From: JBAZUK01 sp041661445 | GTDB taxonomy: Bacteria; Chlamydiota; Chlamydiia; Chlamydiales; SM23-39 | Direction: 5' to 3' | DNA: 64,000 bases | NCBI GenBank assembly: GCA_041661445.1 | Contig: JBAZUK010000001.1 | Span: 496,001 to 560,000 of the forward strand | In this document: piece after piece, positions 34,105 to 43,887 of the stretch | Position numbering within the stretch: position 1 is the first letter of the stretch | Layout: each line of letters begins with the position of its first letter | Notes under the pieces: generated by a model | What the model was told of the DNA's origin: nothing | Seen by the model: the letters and a program-made list of their open reading frames with translations, nothing else | Databases searched by the model: none | Program-made: the position numbers and the translations under genes

Positions 34105-35100
34105 ATGAAGCATGTGATTGAAGATCTTAAGAAATTTCTTTTCGAAGCTTGGGGTTTTGAAGTAAACCCTAAGCGTATAGAGTCTAAAAATAATCTTCCG
34201 GTTTTTTTAAAGAATTTATACTTTTTATATTCTGTTGATATTTTTGATAGATCTTATCTTTTAGCTGTCGCTAGAAATCCGGAAGATGCTATGCCATCGC
34301 AAGTCTCAAAACACGTTGTGCAAATTGAGAAAATTTTTAACATGAGCTGTATTTATGTTGCAAAAGCTCTTCCTGCATATATTCGCCAGAGACTTGTGTC
34401 TTTTAGAGTTCGTTTTATAATTCCAAATACACAAATGTATTTTCCTGATTTAGGGCTATATTATCGTAAAATTTCATCAAAAACTAATATTGTTCCGCAA
34501 TCTTTATTACCATCTGCCCAAGCAGTTGTAATATATGCATTGCTTCATGGCTGCAGAGAATTTACACCTTCTGAATTAGCTAAAAAGCTTAGTTATTCTA
34601 GAATGACCATGACAAGATCCTTAAATGAATTGGAAGCGGCAGGCCTTGGCAAGACTGTTCGAAAAGGAAAAGAACGATGTTTTCATTTTCTGACCGAAAA
34701 AGATATTTTATGGAAACAGGCAATGCCTTTTCTAAACACCCCAATTAAAGAAATACTTTGGATTCAAATAAGCAATTCTACCTTTAAAAAAATTATGACC
34801 TTGGCAGTGATTGCAGGGATTAGCGCTCTATCTTTGCACTCTGATCTCAATGCTCCTGCATGTCCTGTTTTTGCTGTTTTTCAAAATACTTGGAAAACTT
34901 TAATTAAATCAGAAGCAATTAAACAGCTTCCAATCTCAGAAGGCGCAAGTATGCAGATAGAGATTTGGAATTACGATCCCCAGCTTTTCGATAAAGATAA
35001 TATTGTAGATCCGCTCTCTTTGTATCTTAGTTTGAAAGACAATGAAGATGAAAGAGTACAAAAGGCTGTAATGAACTTTATGGAGAAAATGAAGTGGTAA
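34105..35100 (+). CDS. MarR/AbiEi-like winged-helix antitoxin-type regulator
   Basis: I start at ATG 34105 (331 residues); a TTG six bases earlier is possible. A winged helix-turn-helix lies at about residues 145-200: LLPSAQAVVIYALLHGCREF, then TPSELAKKLSYSRMTMTRSL and NELEAAGLGKTVRKG. The flanking N-terminal domain (1-140) and C-terminal domain (205-330) are unrecognised but fit the layout of antitoxin regulators paired with nucleotidyltransferases. Its last seven bases overlap the nucleotidyltransferase gene. The 37-bp palindrome upstream supports autoregulation. Confidence 0.75.
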   Translation: MKHVIEDLKKFLFEAWGFEVNPKRIESKNNLPVFLKNLYFLYSVDIFDRSYLLAVARNPEDAMPSQVSKHVVQIEKIFNMSCIYVAKALPAYIRQRLVSFRVRFIIPNTQMYFPDLGLYYRKISSKTNIVPQSLLPSAQAVVIYALLHGCREFTPSELAKKLSYSRMTMTRSLNELEAAGLGKTVRKGKERCFHFLTEKDILWKQAMPFLNTPIKEILWIQISNSTFKKIMTLAVIAGISALSLHSDLNAPACPVFAVFQNTWKTLIKSEAIKQLPISEGASMQIEIWNYDPQLFDKDNIVDPLSLYLSLKDNEDERVQKAVMNFMEKMKW

Positions 35101-35870
35101 AAGGATTGGAAATATTTAAAGAGCATTTTTCTGCTTATAATAAGTGTTATACCCTCATTGGAGGAGTTGCTTGTATGTTGTCTATGGAAAATGCAGGTCT
35201 TCAATTTCGAGCTACAAAAGATTTAGATATTGTTTTATGTGTTGAATCGCTTGAAGAAAAATTTGTAAAAGTTTTCTGGAGTTTTATAAAAGATGGTGAT
35301 TATCAAATTCGCCAGAGAAGCAATGGGAAAAAAATATTCTATCGATTTTGTAATCCCGCTAAATCCACTTATCCTGAAATTCTCGAATTGTTTTCTAGAA
35401 AACCTAATGCAATTTATTTAAAAAATGATAGTCATTTAACACCGATTCCTGTTAGTGAAGAAATTTCTAGCCTTTCGGCAATTTTACTAAATGAGGATTA
35501 TTATAAATTCATTCATGAGGGAAAATATGAGATTGAAGGATTATCAATCGTTAATCCGACTCATCTTATTCCTTTAAAAGCTAGGGCTTTTTTAGACCTT
35601 CTGTCACAATCTCAAACTGGAACTCATGTTGATGAAAAAGATATTCGGAAACACAGAAACGATGTTTTTAGATTATATCAATTACTTACTGAAAATTCGC
35701 ATGTTCATTTGCCTGAATCTATCCAGCAGGATATGAAGAAATTTTTTGTTGAACTGAAAAATAATTCTTCAATCGATCTAATGAGTTTGGGTTTAAAGAA
35801 CATTAAATTGAATGATGTCTTAATAACTTTAGCTAATATATATGGTGTTTATTCTGAAAAGATTACGTGA
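35094..35870 (+). CDS. AbiEii-like nucleotidyltransferase (toxin component)
   Basis: A 258-residue protein from a GTG start inside the end of the regulator gene (GGAG lies eight bases before). The nucleotidyltransferase signature is LIGGVACML near residue 17, followed by TKDLDIVL (Asp-x-Asp) near residue 37. Later, GLSIVNPTHLIPLKARAFLDLL and RKHRNDVFRLYQLL match the helical part of AbiEii/MenT-type enzymes that modify tRNA or its 3' end. Paired with a winged-helix gene it forms a candidate type IV or MenAT-like toxin-antitoxin or phage-defence module. Function inferred. Confidence 0.78.
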   Translation: MVKGLEIFKEHFSAYNKCYTLIGGVACMLSMENAGLQFRATKDLDIVLCVESLEEKFVKVFWSFIKDGDYQIRQRSNGKKIFYRFCNPAKSTYPEILELFSRKPNAIYLKNDSHLTPIPVSEEISSLSAILLNEDYYKFIHEGKYEIEGLSIVNPTHLIPLKARAFLDLLSQSQTGTHVDEKDIRKHRNDVFRLYQLLTENSHVHLPESIQQDMKKFFVELKNNSSIDLMSLGLKNIKLNDVLITLANIYGVYSEKIT

Positions 35871-36047
35871 AATTATCATAATTCTAAATTGCCATTGCAT
35901 GATGAAAAACCAATGTTTTTTCTGTAAAACTTGATCACCATACTCCTTTAGATCAAAAATTTTTTAATTTTTGATACGCATAGATTTTCTTGTTTTTTTA
36001 TTGAATATATTTGTTATTTCTAAGATTCTTTTTTTAGGAATAAAAAT

Positions 36048-36755
36048 ATGAAAATTGTTTTTCTTTGGATTTTTGATCTGATCATTGAGTTTTTCATAGC
36101 TTTGATCACTTTTTTTTTGTCTCCAATATTTGCAAGATCGGATCTTCAGTGGTCTTTAAATAAGAAACAAAAACCTATACTTCTAATACATGGGTACATG
36201 CACCATTCATTTGTTTGGTTCTATCATGGGAAAAAACTAAATGAGAAAGGTTTTGGTCCTATTTTCACTTTAAATTTAAAAAACACCTTTAATTCTATTA
36301 ACGACCATGCGTTAGCCTTGGATAAAAAAGTAAATCAAATACTTACTAAAACTAAAAGTAAGGATTTGATATTGATTGGCCATTCGATGGGAGGGGTTAT
36401 AGCAAGTTATTATGCCTTAAATATTGCCGAAAAAAACACTGTCAGCGATGTAATAACTATCGGATCTCCTTTGAAAGGAACAATTATGGCAAGATTTGGT
36501 ATAGGAGACAGTGCAAAAGAAATGAGAAGTGATTCTACTTTTATAAAAGATCTTAAAGAAAAAATAAAAAATGAAAAAGAGATTAATTTTTATCATATAG
36601 CGACCAAAACCGATCAGCTAATAATTCCTTATAATTCTGCTGTTATCGGTAATAAAAAGCATTATATTATAAATGGTTTGGGGCATGGAGCATTGCTTTA
36701 TTCAAGAAAAGTAAATGATAAAATTTCATTTTGGTTATCAAAAATCTTGTCCTAG
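36048..36755 (+). CDS. Alpha/beta-hydrolase, lipase-like, membrane-anchored
   Basis: This 235-residue protein has an N-terminal hydrophobic segment (about 3-25), then LIHGYMHHSFVW near 46 (oxyanion loop) and the nucleophile elbow GHSMGG near 107. A late Asp (TKTDQLIIPY near 193) and His (GLGHGALLYS near 217) complete a plausible Ser-Asp-His triad. The pattern is that of PGAP1/lipase-type esterases acting on lipids. Substrate unknown. AGGA precedes the ATG. Confidence 0.82.
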   Translation: MKIVFLWIFDLIIEFFIALITFFLSPIFARSDLQWSLNKKQKPILLIHGYMHHSFVWFYHGKKLNEKGFGPIFTLNLKNTFNSINDHALALDKKVNQILTKTKSKDLILIGHSMGGVIASYYALNIAEKNTVSDVITIGSPLKGTIMARFGIGDSAKEMRSDSTFIKDLKEKIKNEKEINFYHIATKTDQLIIPYNSAVIGNKKHYIINGLGHGALLYSRKVNDKISFWLSKILS

Positions 36756-36853
36756 ATATACATGATTTCTGCAGGATTCAGAAGTTTTTTTCAAAAAAAA
36801 TTGAAATTCTTTAGCAAAATAGATATAGATAAATTAATTAATGAGGTTGTTTT

Positions 36854-37636
36854 ATGAGATTAATTAATTGCTTATCCATTTTTTTTGCATTTAATTTATT
36901 TGCAGATATTCAAATCGTTCCTGTTCCTTCTGAACCGCAGCCTGAAAATGTTAAAATTTATATTGTTTTTCCTGAAGATGGAGATGTGGAAAATGAAAGT
37001 GACCCCTGGATTCAATTAAGATTGAGAGGTTATCCTCTTGGCAATATGACAGAAACTGATAGAGCAAATGAAATAATGAATTATAATTTTGGTCAAAGCA
37101 TTCATATCTTGATCGATAATAATGAATATTTTGCAAGGACTGGTCCTTCGATTGCTCCTTTTGATGAAGAAGGAAATTACTATGAGTCCATGTATAAATT
37201 CACAATTCCATACAACCTATCCAAAGGCAAACATTATATTAGGGTCTTTCCCACAAGATCATTTGGAGAGAGCTTAAAAGAAGAAGGCTGTTTTGCCTCC
37301 GCTTATTTTTACATAAAAGATAAGCTCAATAATCAAAATATGTCTTTAAAAGGCCCTTACGTTACTTATAATGAACCATCTTCTTATTTAACTTATAAAG
37401 AAAATCAGCCGGTATTATTAGATTTTTATTTATCGAACTGCGTTTTATCCTCAGATGGCTTTAAAGTAAAAATAACCATTGACCAAACCAGCAGGATTCT
37501 AACAAACTGGAGCCCTTACTATATTTTAGGATTGACTAAAGGAAAGCATAATCTCAGGCTGCAGCTACTCGATGATAAAAATGAGCCGGTCAAAGGATTT
37601 TTTAATGATACTGCAAGAGTAATCACAATTAGATAA
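36854..37636 (+). CDS. Secreted protein of unknown function
   Basis: The 260-residue product begins with a signal peptide (RLINCLSIFFAFNLFADI). The rest is beta-rich with Ig-like repeats: VKIYIVFPEDGDVENE, FTIPYNLSKGKHYIRVFP and YYILGLTKGKHNLRLQLLDD. The phrase SKGKHYIRVFP / TKGKHNLRLQL, occurring twice, suggests two related domains of the kind found in periplasmic binding or adhesive proteins. No named family recognised. It ends seven bases before a convergent gene. Confidence 0.65.
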   Translation: MRLINCLSIFFAFNLFADIQIVPVPSEPQPENVKIYIVFPEDGDVENESDPWIQLRLRGYPLGNMTETDRANEIMNYNFGQSIHILIDNNEYFARTGPSIAPFDEEGNYYESMYKFTIPYNLSKGKHYIRVFPTRSFGESLKEEGCFASAYFYIKDKLNNQNMSLKGPYVTYNEPSSYLTYKENQPVLLDFYLSNCVLSSDGFKVKITIDQTSRILTNWSPYYILGLTKGKHNLRLQLLDDKNEPVKGFFNDTARVITIR

Positions 37637-37643
37637 ATCATTC

Positions 37644-39731
37644 TTAATGAAGAAGCGCTTTTTGTATTTCCTGAAAAAGAAGATCTCTTTTTTCTTGATC
37701 ATTTCCGATAAGAATATAACCTAAAGTTTTTTCATCGTTTATATCAATTGATGAAGAAACAAGCTCAAAGGATTTAAATTTTAATTTGTTGATGGCTAAA
37801 ATTACATCTTCCTTGTTTTTGTTGATATTGGTTTTTATCATAACAAAGTAATGTCTGCTTTCCTGCTCAGTGATAATCAAAAAGTTGTTCTTTTCATAAT
37901 TCTTTTTTCTTACTTCAACAAGCATATTGAAGAATTTTTTCAAAATATTAGCTTCCAGAATGCTTTGCATAATTCCGGGACGAATCGAATAAAAGAAGTT
38001 TTCCAATAAAAACTCAGAAGATTTTTTCTGATTCGGCATTAGGGCTTTCAAAGATTCAAGCGCTTCGCATTGCTTAGATAACATTCCGCCATTGAAATCC
38101 CTAAATTCTCCAATTACCTTACCAAGCTCTTTTACCACTGACTGGCGAGCTTTTCTTAAATCCAAAGAGTAATCGCGTCTTAAAAAGGAAGTTTTAGGTA
38201 AAGAAACTCTAAAAATATTTACCTCTTTTGGGTACTTATTTTTCAAAAGACCGATAACTTTTGATTCGTCTAAAGAGAATTTTAAAAAGGTTTGAGAATA
38301 TGAAAACAGATCTTTTATCGAATGAATCCCATCTTTTACAAGTCTAAGTAAAATTACGAAGAAAAACATCTCTTTTGATGATTGCTTTTCATATGAAATT
38401 ATTATCTGAGGAATATCTTTAACATATTTCAGCTGTTTGCTCAGGACGATGATGTTTCTCAATATTTCCTCTTCATTTCTCGGAAGAAAAATCGGGTTGA
38501 TCAAATTGTTCATTTTCTCTTTAAACTCATCGGGAAGCTTTTTCTTAAGTTCTATGATTTCACTTAATGAAAAATTCCCATTGTTTTTTTCAATCTCAAG
38601 ATAAAAAGAAATGCTTTTGTCATCTTTTTGATCAATCATATATGAATTATTAACATATGAAAAATCTTTGATTATCTGTGTAATTGATTCCAAAACATAA
38701 TTTCTTTCGAAGTATTCATTTTCATTTAAATGGTTCATTACTATTAAAACCCCAAGGACAGGTTTCTGATTTCCAATTAAAGTTGTTCTAATCAGCTTAA
38801 TGCTCACAATTCTTTTTTTTGTAGTTACATTAGCATCGAGCGTTTCAATTGACTTTTTGAAAAAATATTCATATGCAAGTATTTTGCTTAGATGTTTAGG
38901 TTTTCTCAAGGTGCTGAAATTGCCTCTGAAAATTAAGCTTTTATTATGCAGTGAATTGAAAATGTCCCTATCGAAAGTCTGTGGCTTTTTGTACATTAAA
39001 AAAGCTAGATTTTCCTGAATTTCATTTAATTTTTTTTCTTCGGATAGTTTTAGAACAAAGTTTCCCATCTGATCAAATGCGCAGTTTTTGTCGAGGGGAT
39101 TTTTTAAAAGAGAGCTTAGGTTTTCCTTGATCATCAAAGACTTTTGTTCATTAGAGAGTTTGTTTACTGAAATGATTTGCCTTGCATGATAGACGGATAA
39201 AATTATCAGTTTTATTTCATTGATGAAGCTAGATAAGTTTTTTTTAATGAGGTTCAATTCTTTTTCCGAGGAAATGTTTATGAAATACTCAGATAGATAA
39301 AAACTTTTGTTTGTAAAATTCTTAAACTTAAACTGCAGGGATCTATGACTGCTGATATCGATAGTCTTTCCGGGGACAAGCCACTTGTTAAGCATATCAA
39401 TGTTAAATTTGTTGATCCCCTGCATAAGATCAGATAAGCAAAGGATTGAAAAAGAGAAACAAAAGGGTACTTTGTTTAGAATCTCAGTGTGAGAAATAAT
39501 TGGAAGATATTGAAAAATTTTTAAAAAAGTTGATTTTAAAGATTCTTGAGAAGTTTGGTTGTTTAAATCATTCAGGATATCTTTTGGTATAAAAGAGAAT
39601 AGTAATTTCTCCATAGAAGAAACGAAACCTTGAAAATTGGAAGGATCATAATTAACAGGAATAAGAAATTCCGCTTCGATTTTAAATAATTGCTCTGCAG
39701 AGAAATTTTCTTTACTAATATCTAAATTCAT
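37644..39731 (-). CDS. Large hypothetical protein, 695 residues
   Basis: I place the start at ATG 39731 with AAAGG eight bases upstream (a GTG at 39746 is alternative). The protein has no signal peptide or transmembrane segment. It is mostly helical with several basic patches (for example KTSFLRRDYSLDLRKARQSV near 520) and a C-terminal alpha/beta part (FLIITEQESRHYFVMIKTN). It follows the oppA-like gene by four bases and is certainly cotranscribed with it. I recognise no family. Confidence 0.6.
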   Translation of the reverse strand: MNLDISKENFSAEQLFKIEAEFLIPVNYDPSNFQGFVSSMEKLLFSFIPKDILNDLNNQTSQESLKSTFLKIFQYLPIISHTEILNKVPFCFSFSILCLSDLMQGINKFNIDMLNKWLVPGKTIDISSHRSLQFKFKNFTNKSFYLSEYFINISSEKELNLIKKNLSSFINEIKLIILSVYHARQIISVNKLSNEQKSLMIKENLSSLLKNPLDKNCAFDQMGNFVLKLSEEKKLNEIQENLAFLMYKKPQTFDRDIFNSLHNKSLIFRGNFSTLRKPKHLSKILAYEYFFKKSIETLDANVTTKKRIVSIKLIRTTLIGNQKPVLGVLIVMNHLNENEYFERNYVLESITQIIKDFSYVNNSYMIDQKDDKSISFYLEIEKNNGNFSLSEIIELKKKLPDEFKEKMNNLINPIFLPRNEEEILRNIIVLSKQLKYVKDIPQIIISYEKQSSKEMFFFVILLRLVKDGIHSIKDLFSYSQTFLKFSLDESKVIGLLKNKYPKEVNIFRVSLPKTSFLRRDYSLDLRKARQSVVKELGKVIGEFRDFNGGMLSKQCEALESLKALMPNQKKSSEFLLENFFYSIRPGIMQSILEANILKKFFNMLVEVRKKNYEKNNFLIITEQESRHYFVMIKTNINKNKEDVILAINKLKFKSFELVSSSIDINDEKTLGYILIGNDQEKRDLLFQEIQKALLH

Positions 39732-39735
39732 AAAA

Positions 39736-41319
39736 TTACCTTTCACTCATCTTGACTTCATCAAATATCAGATCTCCTACCGAATTATTGTATAATCCGG
39801 TAATGCGTTTCTTAGTTAAAAGAGTATAGTTGTAAAAATAAAGAGGAGCAATCGGCATTGCATCCAATAATAAGCTTTCGGCTATTTCAATTAATTCTGA
39901 TCTTTTTTTTACATCGGAGGTTTTTTTTGCATAATCTAATATTTTAATATATTTTTTATCTTCCCAGCTGGAATAGTTTTTGGGATGAAACTTATATTTA
40001 AACCTCTCAAAAATACTAATCGGGTCGTTATATTTCATAATCAATCTGGCAAGTCCGATCTGATAATCATGTGATTGGAATTTTGAAAGAGCTATTTTAT
40101 CTTCGCATATATTTAATTTAATTTGTATATCAAAAGCCTTTTCCCACATTTGCTTTAAGGACTCAGCTTCTTTTTTATGAATAATGTAAGAGCCTGAGGT
40201 AAGAGAGATATTCAGATTTTCCTTTGAGATATTTAATTCTTCAAGGCCTTTGTTGAAATATTTCAAAGCTAGTTTTTTGTCATTACTTTTAATCAATTCG
40301 CTGTTTTGAGCAGAACTTATAGGAAAAGGAAGGCATCTGGTCGCAATTTTTTCATCTAGCTGAGTTATATTTTGCACAATTGATTTTCTGTCGATTGCCA
40401 AAGAGAAAGCTTTTCTTAGATTTGGATTGCTGAAAGGGAATATATCTACATTAAAGGTTAGAAAGCTAAATCCTAAAATGGGAACAACCTTTACATCATT
40501 TCTTAGTAATACTTTTCCCAGAATATCTACTGTAAGGGGAGATAAAAAAGAACTTAAAAAATCCACTTCATTATTTTCATACATTTGAAATGCGGTGTTT
40601 TCATTAGGAATAACATAAAAATGTATAAGGTCAATATCAATGCTTTTGCTGTTATAGAAATAAGGATTTTTTTCTAAGATGAGCTGATTGTTTCTTAGCC
40701 ATTTTTTTAATTTATATGGTCCGCTGTATATTAATTCCACCTCTTCATTCAGGTTATCTTTTTTTTCGATAATATTAGAAGGCATCGGGAAATAAGTAGG
40801 CAGGGATGTTAAAAATAAAAAATAAGGTGAAGGATTTTCAAGCTCGACTACCAGGGTTTTGGCATCGGTAGCATTTATTTTTACTTCATCAATGCCGACT
40901 ATGGCTTTTTTTGCATTTTCCGCATTTTTAATATCGTATAAAAGTTCACATGAGGGAGAAGGAAAAGCCGGGGATAGTATTGTTTTCCATGATTTTTCAA
41001 AATCATAAGCCGTTATTGCTGAACCATCGGACCAAAAAGCATCTTTTAAATGAAAAGTGTATTTTTTTTTGTCTTTTGAAATATGATAGGATTTTGCTAA
41101 TGAGCAGACAAGAGTATTGTCTGAATTGTAATGCATTAATCCCCGGTATAATAAAAATAATAACTGGGTTGAGATATAATCGCTTGTTTTTCTGGTATCT
41201 AAACTTCTAGGTTCTGAATAAATGCAGGTTTTTAATATGGACTTTTCATTTTTTAATTCTTTAGATGAAACTGAAAAAATAAAAAACATTAAAATTATTA
41301 TTAAATTTATTCTTTTCAT
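39736..41319 (-). CDS. Oligopeptide ABC transporter substrate-binding protein (OppA family)
   Basis: This is a solute-binding protein of family 5. From ATG 41319 (AAGGAT upstream) it has 527 residues with a signal peptide (KRINLIIILMFFIFSVSS). Typical segments are SEPRSLDTRKTSDYISTQLL, TFHLKDAFWSDGSAITAYDF, NPYFYNSKSI, and LRKAFSLAIDRKSIVQNI. It would bind peptides in the periplasm and deliver them to an Opp permease. No permease or ATPase gene is adjacent, so it is an orphan binding protein, as is common for chlamydial OppA paralogs. Confidence 0.9.
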   Translation of the reverse strand: MKRINLIIILMFFIFSVSSKELKNEKSILKTCIYSEPRSLDTRKTSDYISTQLLFLLYRGLMHYNSDNTLVCSLAKSYHISKDKKKYTFHLKDAFWSDGSAITAYDFEKSWKTILSPAFPSPSCELLYDIKNAENAKKAIVGIDEVKINATDAKTLVVELENPSPYFLFLTSLPTYFPMPSNIIEKKDNLNEEVELIYSGPYKLKKWLRNNQLILEKNPYFYNSKSIDIDLIHFYVIPNENTAFQMYENNEVDFLSSFLSPLTVDILGKVLLRNDVKVVPILGFSFLTFNVDIFPFSNPNLRKAFSLAIDRKSIVQNITQLDEKIATRCLPFPISSAQNSELIKSNDKKLALKYFNKGLEELNISKENLNISLTSGSYIIHKKEAESLKQMWEKAFDIQIKLNICEDKIALSKFQSHDYQIGLARLIMKYNDPISIFERFKYKFHPKNYSSWEDKKYIKILDYAKKTSDVKKRSELIEIAESLLLDAMPIAPLYFYNYTLLTKKRITGLYNNSVGDLIFDEVKMSER

Positions 41320-41557
41320 GTAACAATCCTTAATATTTTGAAGCTTCAAATATATTTTAAGGATTATTTTAAATCAAAATTTAATAATTCTTTAAATTTT
41401 TTTAAATAAACACAAGATTTTGGTTCTTCAGTTTTTTATCTGATTTTTGTAATATTTCTCTAAAAATTATGTGAAAAGAATAAACTCATAGATTAACATT
41501 TTTGACGATTTTTAACTGATAGATGTTTTAGTTTAATTAGCACATTGGAGGTTTTTT

Positions 41558-41992
41558 TTGAGTTTTCAAATTAAAAATATTTCTTTTGAAAAAGCGCAAA
41601 TTAATCTGGCTTCTCAAGATGCTGGCAGTGCGATTGAAGGCATTTATTCAAAATGGGAAGTTTCAAGTTTAAAAAAAAATGATAAAATAACTCTTTTTGT
41701 TACAGCGTTTTTTGCAAATAACAATCAAGGAGTGTTTAAACAAGGCTCTGATTTGTATTACAATATAACAGAGCTGGATAGCTCTTTCGGAAAAAAAACC
41801 TTGAAGAAGAATACAGTATCCGTAGTCACATTGAATTTGGAAGATCCTCAGGGATATTGTTTTTCATCAAAAAATATTGTCCGGTGGCCTAAATCAGAAA
41901 CATCTGAAAAGCTCGCATTGGCAAATGTCATTGATTTAATACAAAAAATATTACAAGATCATTTGGAAAAACATAGCGATACTGTTAAATAA
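41558..41992 (+). CDS. Small hypothetical protein, member of a three-gene local family
   Basis: A 144-residue product starts at TTG with a perfect GGAGG (41546-41550) seven bases upstream. It is predicted beta-rich: SFEKAQINL, IYSKWEVSSLKKNDKITLFV, LYYNITELDSSFG. It ends in a helix with VIDLIQKIL. The order (SF-x2-A, xYx2W, central beta strands, DLIxKIL tail) recurs in the proteins at 42113 and 42830, suggesting paralogs. No signal or membrane segment. Function unknown; secreted effectors are possible. Confidence 0.6.
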   Translation: MSFQIKNISFEKAQINLASQDAGSAIEGIYSKWEVSSLKKNDKITLFVTAFFANNNQGVFKQGSDLYYNITELDSSFGKKTLKKNTVSVVTLNLEDPQGYCFSSKNIVRWPKSETSEKLALANVIDLIQKILQDHLEKHSDTVK

Positions 41993-42112
41993 CAGTTATA
42001 TTGTTATTCTTTGAAAAACTTATGAATATTATTTACAAATAAATATATTAGCTTCACTAAAATCCTTCAAAAAGAATTAGAAATTCAATATTAACTTGAT
42101 CTGTTATTGAAT

Positions 42113-42523
42113 TTATTTCGATAGAATTTTTTTTATAAGATCAATTAAAACAGATTCAGAATCAAAATTTTCAAATGGAACGTAACGTTCTAAATTTTGA
42201 AAATTATTCAAACCTATTTGATAGTTAAAATCATCTCCATCTACTTTCAGATTCCTCGGGTTTTTTTTAGATAAATCATCAATTTGATAATAAGATGTCT
42301 TGTCTCTTCCTGAAAAGACACTACTTATTTGCCTGAAAGTTTGATTAGGGTTAGCATTAGGTGAGACCTCTGTATTCAAGACAGTAACATGATAAAACTT
42401 ATCATTGACCTGCCATTTTGATAACCAAAGCGTGGCATATCTGCTTTTTAGCGTTGCTGTTCGGCCTATTTCGACCTTTGCGAATGAATGTTTTATTAAA
42501 CGGCATTGAATCTCTAATGTCAT
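42113..42523 (-). CDS. Small hypothetical protein, second member of the local family
   Basis: A 136-residue protein on the minus strand. It shares with its neighbours the SFAKVEIG opening, YATLWLSKWQVNDKFYHVTVL, a TSYYQIDDLSKKN strand region and a tail ending VLIDLIKKIL. The tail is nearly the same as VIDLIQKIL in the protein at 41558. Weak ribosome site; ATG start. No family recognised. Its opposite orientation between two plus-strand relatives suggests an inversion after duplication. Confidence 0.6.
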   Translation of the reverse strand: MTLEIQCRLIKHSFAKVEIGRTATLKSRYATLWLSKWQVNDKFYHVTVLNTEVSPNANPNQTFRQISSVFSGRDKTSYYQIDDLSKKNPRNLKVDGDDFNYQIGLNNFQNLERYVPFENFDSESVLIDLIKKILSK

Positions 42524-42829
42524 ATTAATTTTGTGTTTTTTCTAGGTTTAATGAAAGAAGTCCTTAACTTTTTTAAGATTTTATAAATTTATCATAAAAA
42601 ACCAATAAGAAACAGGTTTTTGTAAGGATAAGTTTTTAATAAATTATTACTATAAGTAAAAAAAAATATATAATTTTTAAAAAAAATATTTTAATAAATT
42701 CTAATTTTGTGATATATGTTTTTGCGTTTTAAGAAAATATTAAGATAAAGAGTAATGCTAAAAAATTTTAAGTCGAGAGAAAGATAAAATTTTTTATAAG
42801 ATTAACAATTTAAAAACGAGGATAATTTT
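42524..42829 (+). other. AT-rich divergent intergenic region
   Basis: These 306 bases hold no gene and separate two divergent members of the small-protein family. They must carry both promoters. GAGGA at 42818-42822 is the ribosome site for the plus-strand gene. Confidence 0.4.
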
Positions 42830-43594
42830 ATGACAACAACAAAGATAAATTTTACAAGTTTTCATGATGCTAACTTTTATTGTCAGGGTAATACAACAAC
42901 AACATTACATTTTAAAAGTGCAAGATATGCTCAATGGAATGTAAAAGGTGCTAAAGATAAACAGTTTTTAGTAGTAGTAGAAGATTCAAAGGAAAGTAAG
43001 TCCTATAAAATATTTATTGGCGCTACTGAAAAAAAACTACAAGCTGATAGTTCTTACAAATTTATGGTAACTAAATCTGGCGATCCTAGACAAGTAGCTG
43101 AATTAAAAAAATATTGCGGCATTGCAGAAGATTGCTTTTCTTCTAATTTTGAAAGTAAGACAGCTCTTAAAAATGTAGCAAAAAAAGATGTTTTACCAGT
43201 TATACAGGATTATCTTAAAACTTCAGATGAGCTTGAGCTTGACGAAACAGAAGTTACATCACCAGCAAAAGCAGCAGTAACAGAGGTAACTAAAGAGTCG
43301 TCAGAAAAAATTACCGAAGTTGCTGCAAAATCTACTGAAAAGGTAGCTGAAGCTACAACGGTGGCATTGAGTGGCTTAGAAATTTCTGAAGAAATACTAC
43401 AATCTTTAAATGATGAGCAAGTAAGTGAAGAAGAAGAAATTCCTATGCCATCTGGATTTTTCACTACCTGGGTAGATGCATTATCTCAAGGATGGGAAAC
43501 TTTAACTCAAGGAGTCGCAAGTTTTTTATCAAGCATAAATCCATTTAAACCAGCAACAGTTGAAGAAGATAAAAAAGACGTTGTTAATCAATAA
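42830..43594 (+). CDS. Hypothetical protein with family N-domain and an acidic Ala/Glu-rich tail
   Basis: The 254-residue protein opens with INFTSFHDANFYC, then FKSARYAQWNVKGAKDKQFL, and SYKIFIGATEKKL, matching the plan of the small proteins at 41558 and 42113; the family domain ends around DVLPVIQDYLK (residue 128). Beyond it is an extension of about 125 residues rich in Glu, Ala and Thr (AVTEVTKESSEKITEVAAKS) with two near-repeats, then FTTWVDALSQGWETLTQGVA. The tail could be an amphipathic or coiled membrane-interacting segment. It has its own terminator. Unknown function. Confidence 0.65.
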   Translation: MTTTKINFTSFHDANFYCQGNTTTTLHFKSARYAQWNVKGAKDKQFLVVVEDSKESKSYKIFIGATEKKLQADSSYKFMVTKSGDPRQVAELKKYCGIAEDCFSSNFESKTALKNVAKKDVLPVIQDYLKTSDELELDETEVTSPAKAAVTEVTKESSEKITEVAAKSTEKVAEATTVALSGLEISEEILQSLNDEQVSEEEEIPMPSGFFTTWVDALSQGWETLTQGVASFLSSINPFKPATVEEDKKDVVNQ

Positions 43595-43618
43595 TCTTTA
43601 ATCAAATTATATGAAAAA

Positions 43619-43652
43619 AACGCCTATCTTATTAGTTAGGCGTTCTTTTTTT
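43619..43652 (+). terminator. Rho-independent terminator
   Basis: AACGCCTA (43619-43626) pairs with TAGGCGTT (43637-43644) and is followed by C and eight T. It lies 24 bases after the stop of the gene at 42830. Confidence 0.9.
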
Positions 43653-43887
43653 TGTTTTCTAACGTAATTGTCACAATATTAAATATTTATACCTTGATTG
43701 ACATTTCAGTCAAAATTGATTTTTTTTATTTTTCTTTCCGCTGTTAATTATTAATTCTTAGTTATTTTTAGTTATAAATTATTAAATTAACTTAATTAAT
43801 TATGTAATTATATTGAATAATAATTATTAATTTAATATTAGTTAGTTTAATAAAACAAATAGAAAAAATAACAATGAGGGTAAAGCC

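Noticed and set aside
43210..43464. Ser/Val-rich minus-strand frame in the acidic tail region
   Set aside because: It is the antisense of a Glu/Ala/Thr repeat and has no start signals.
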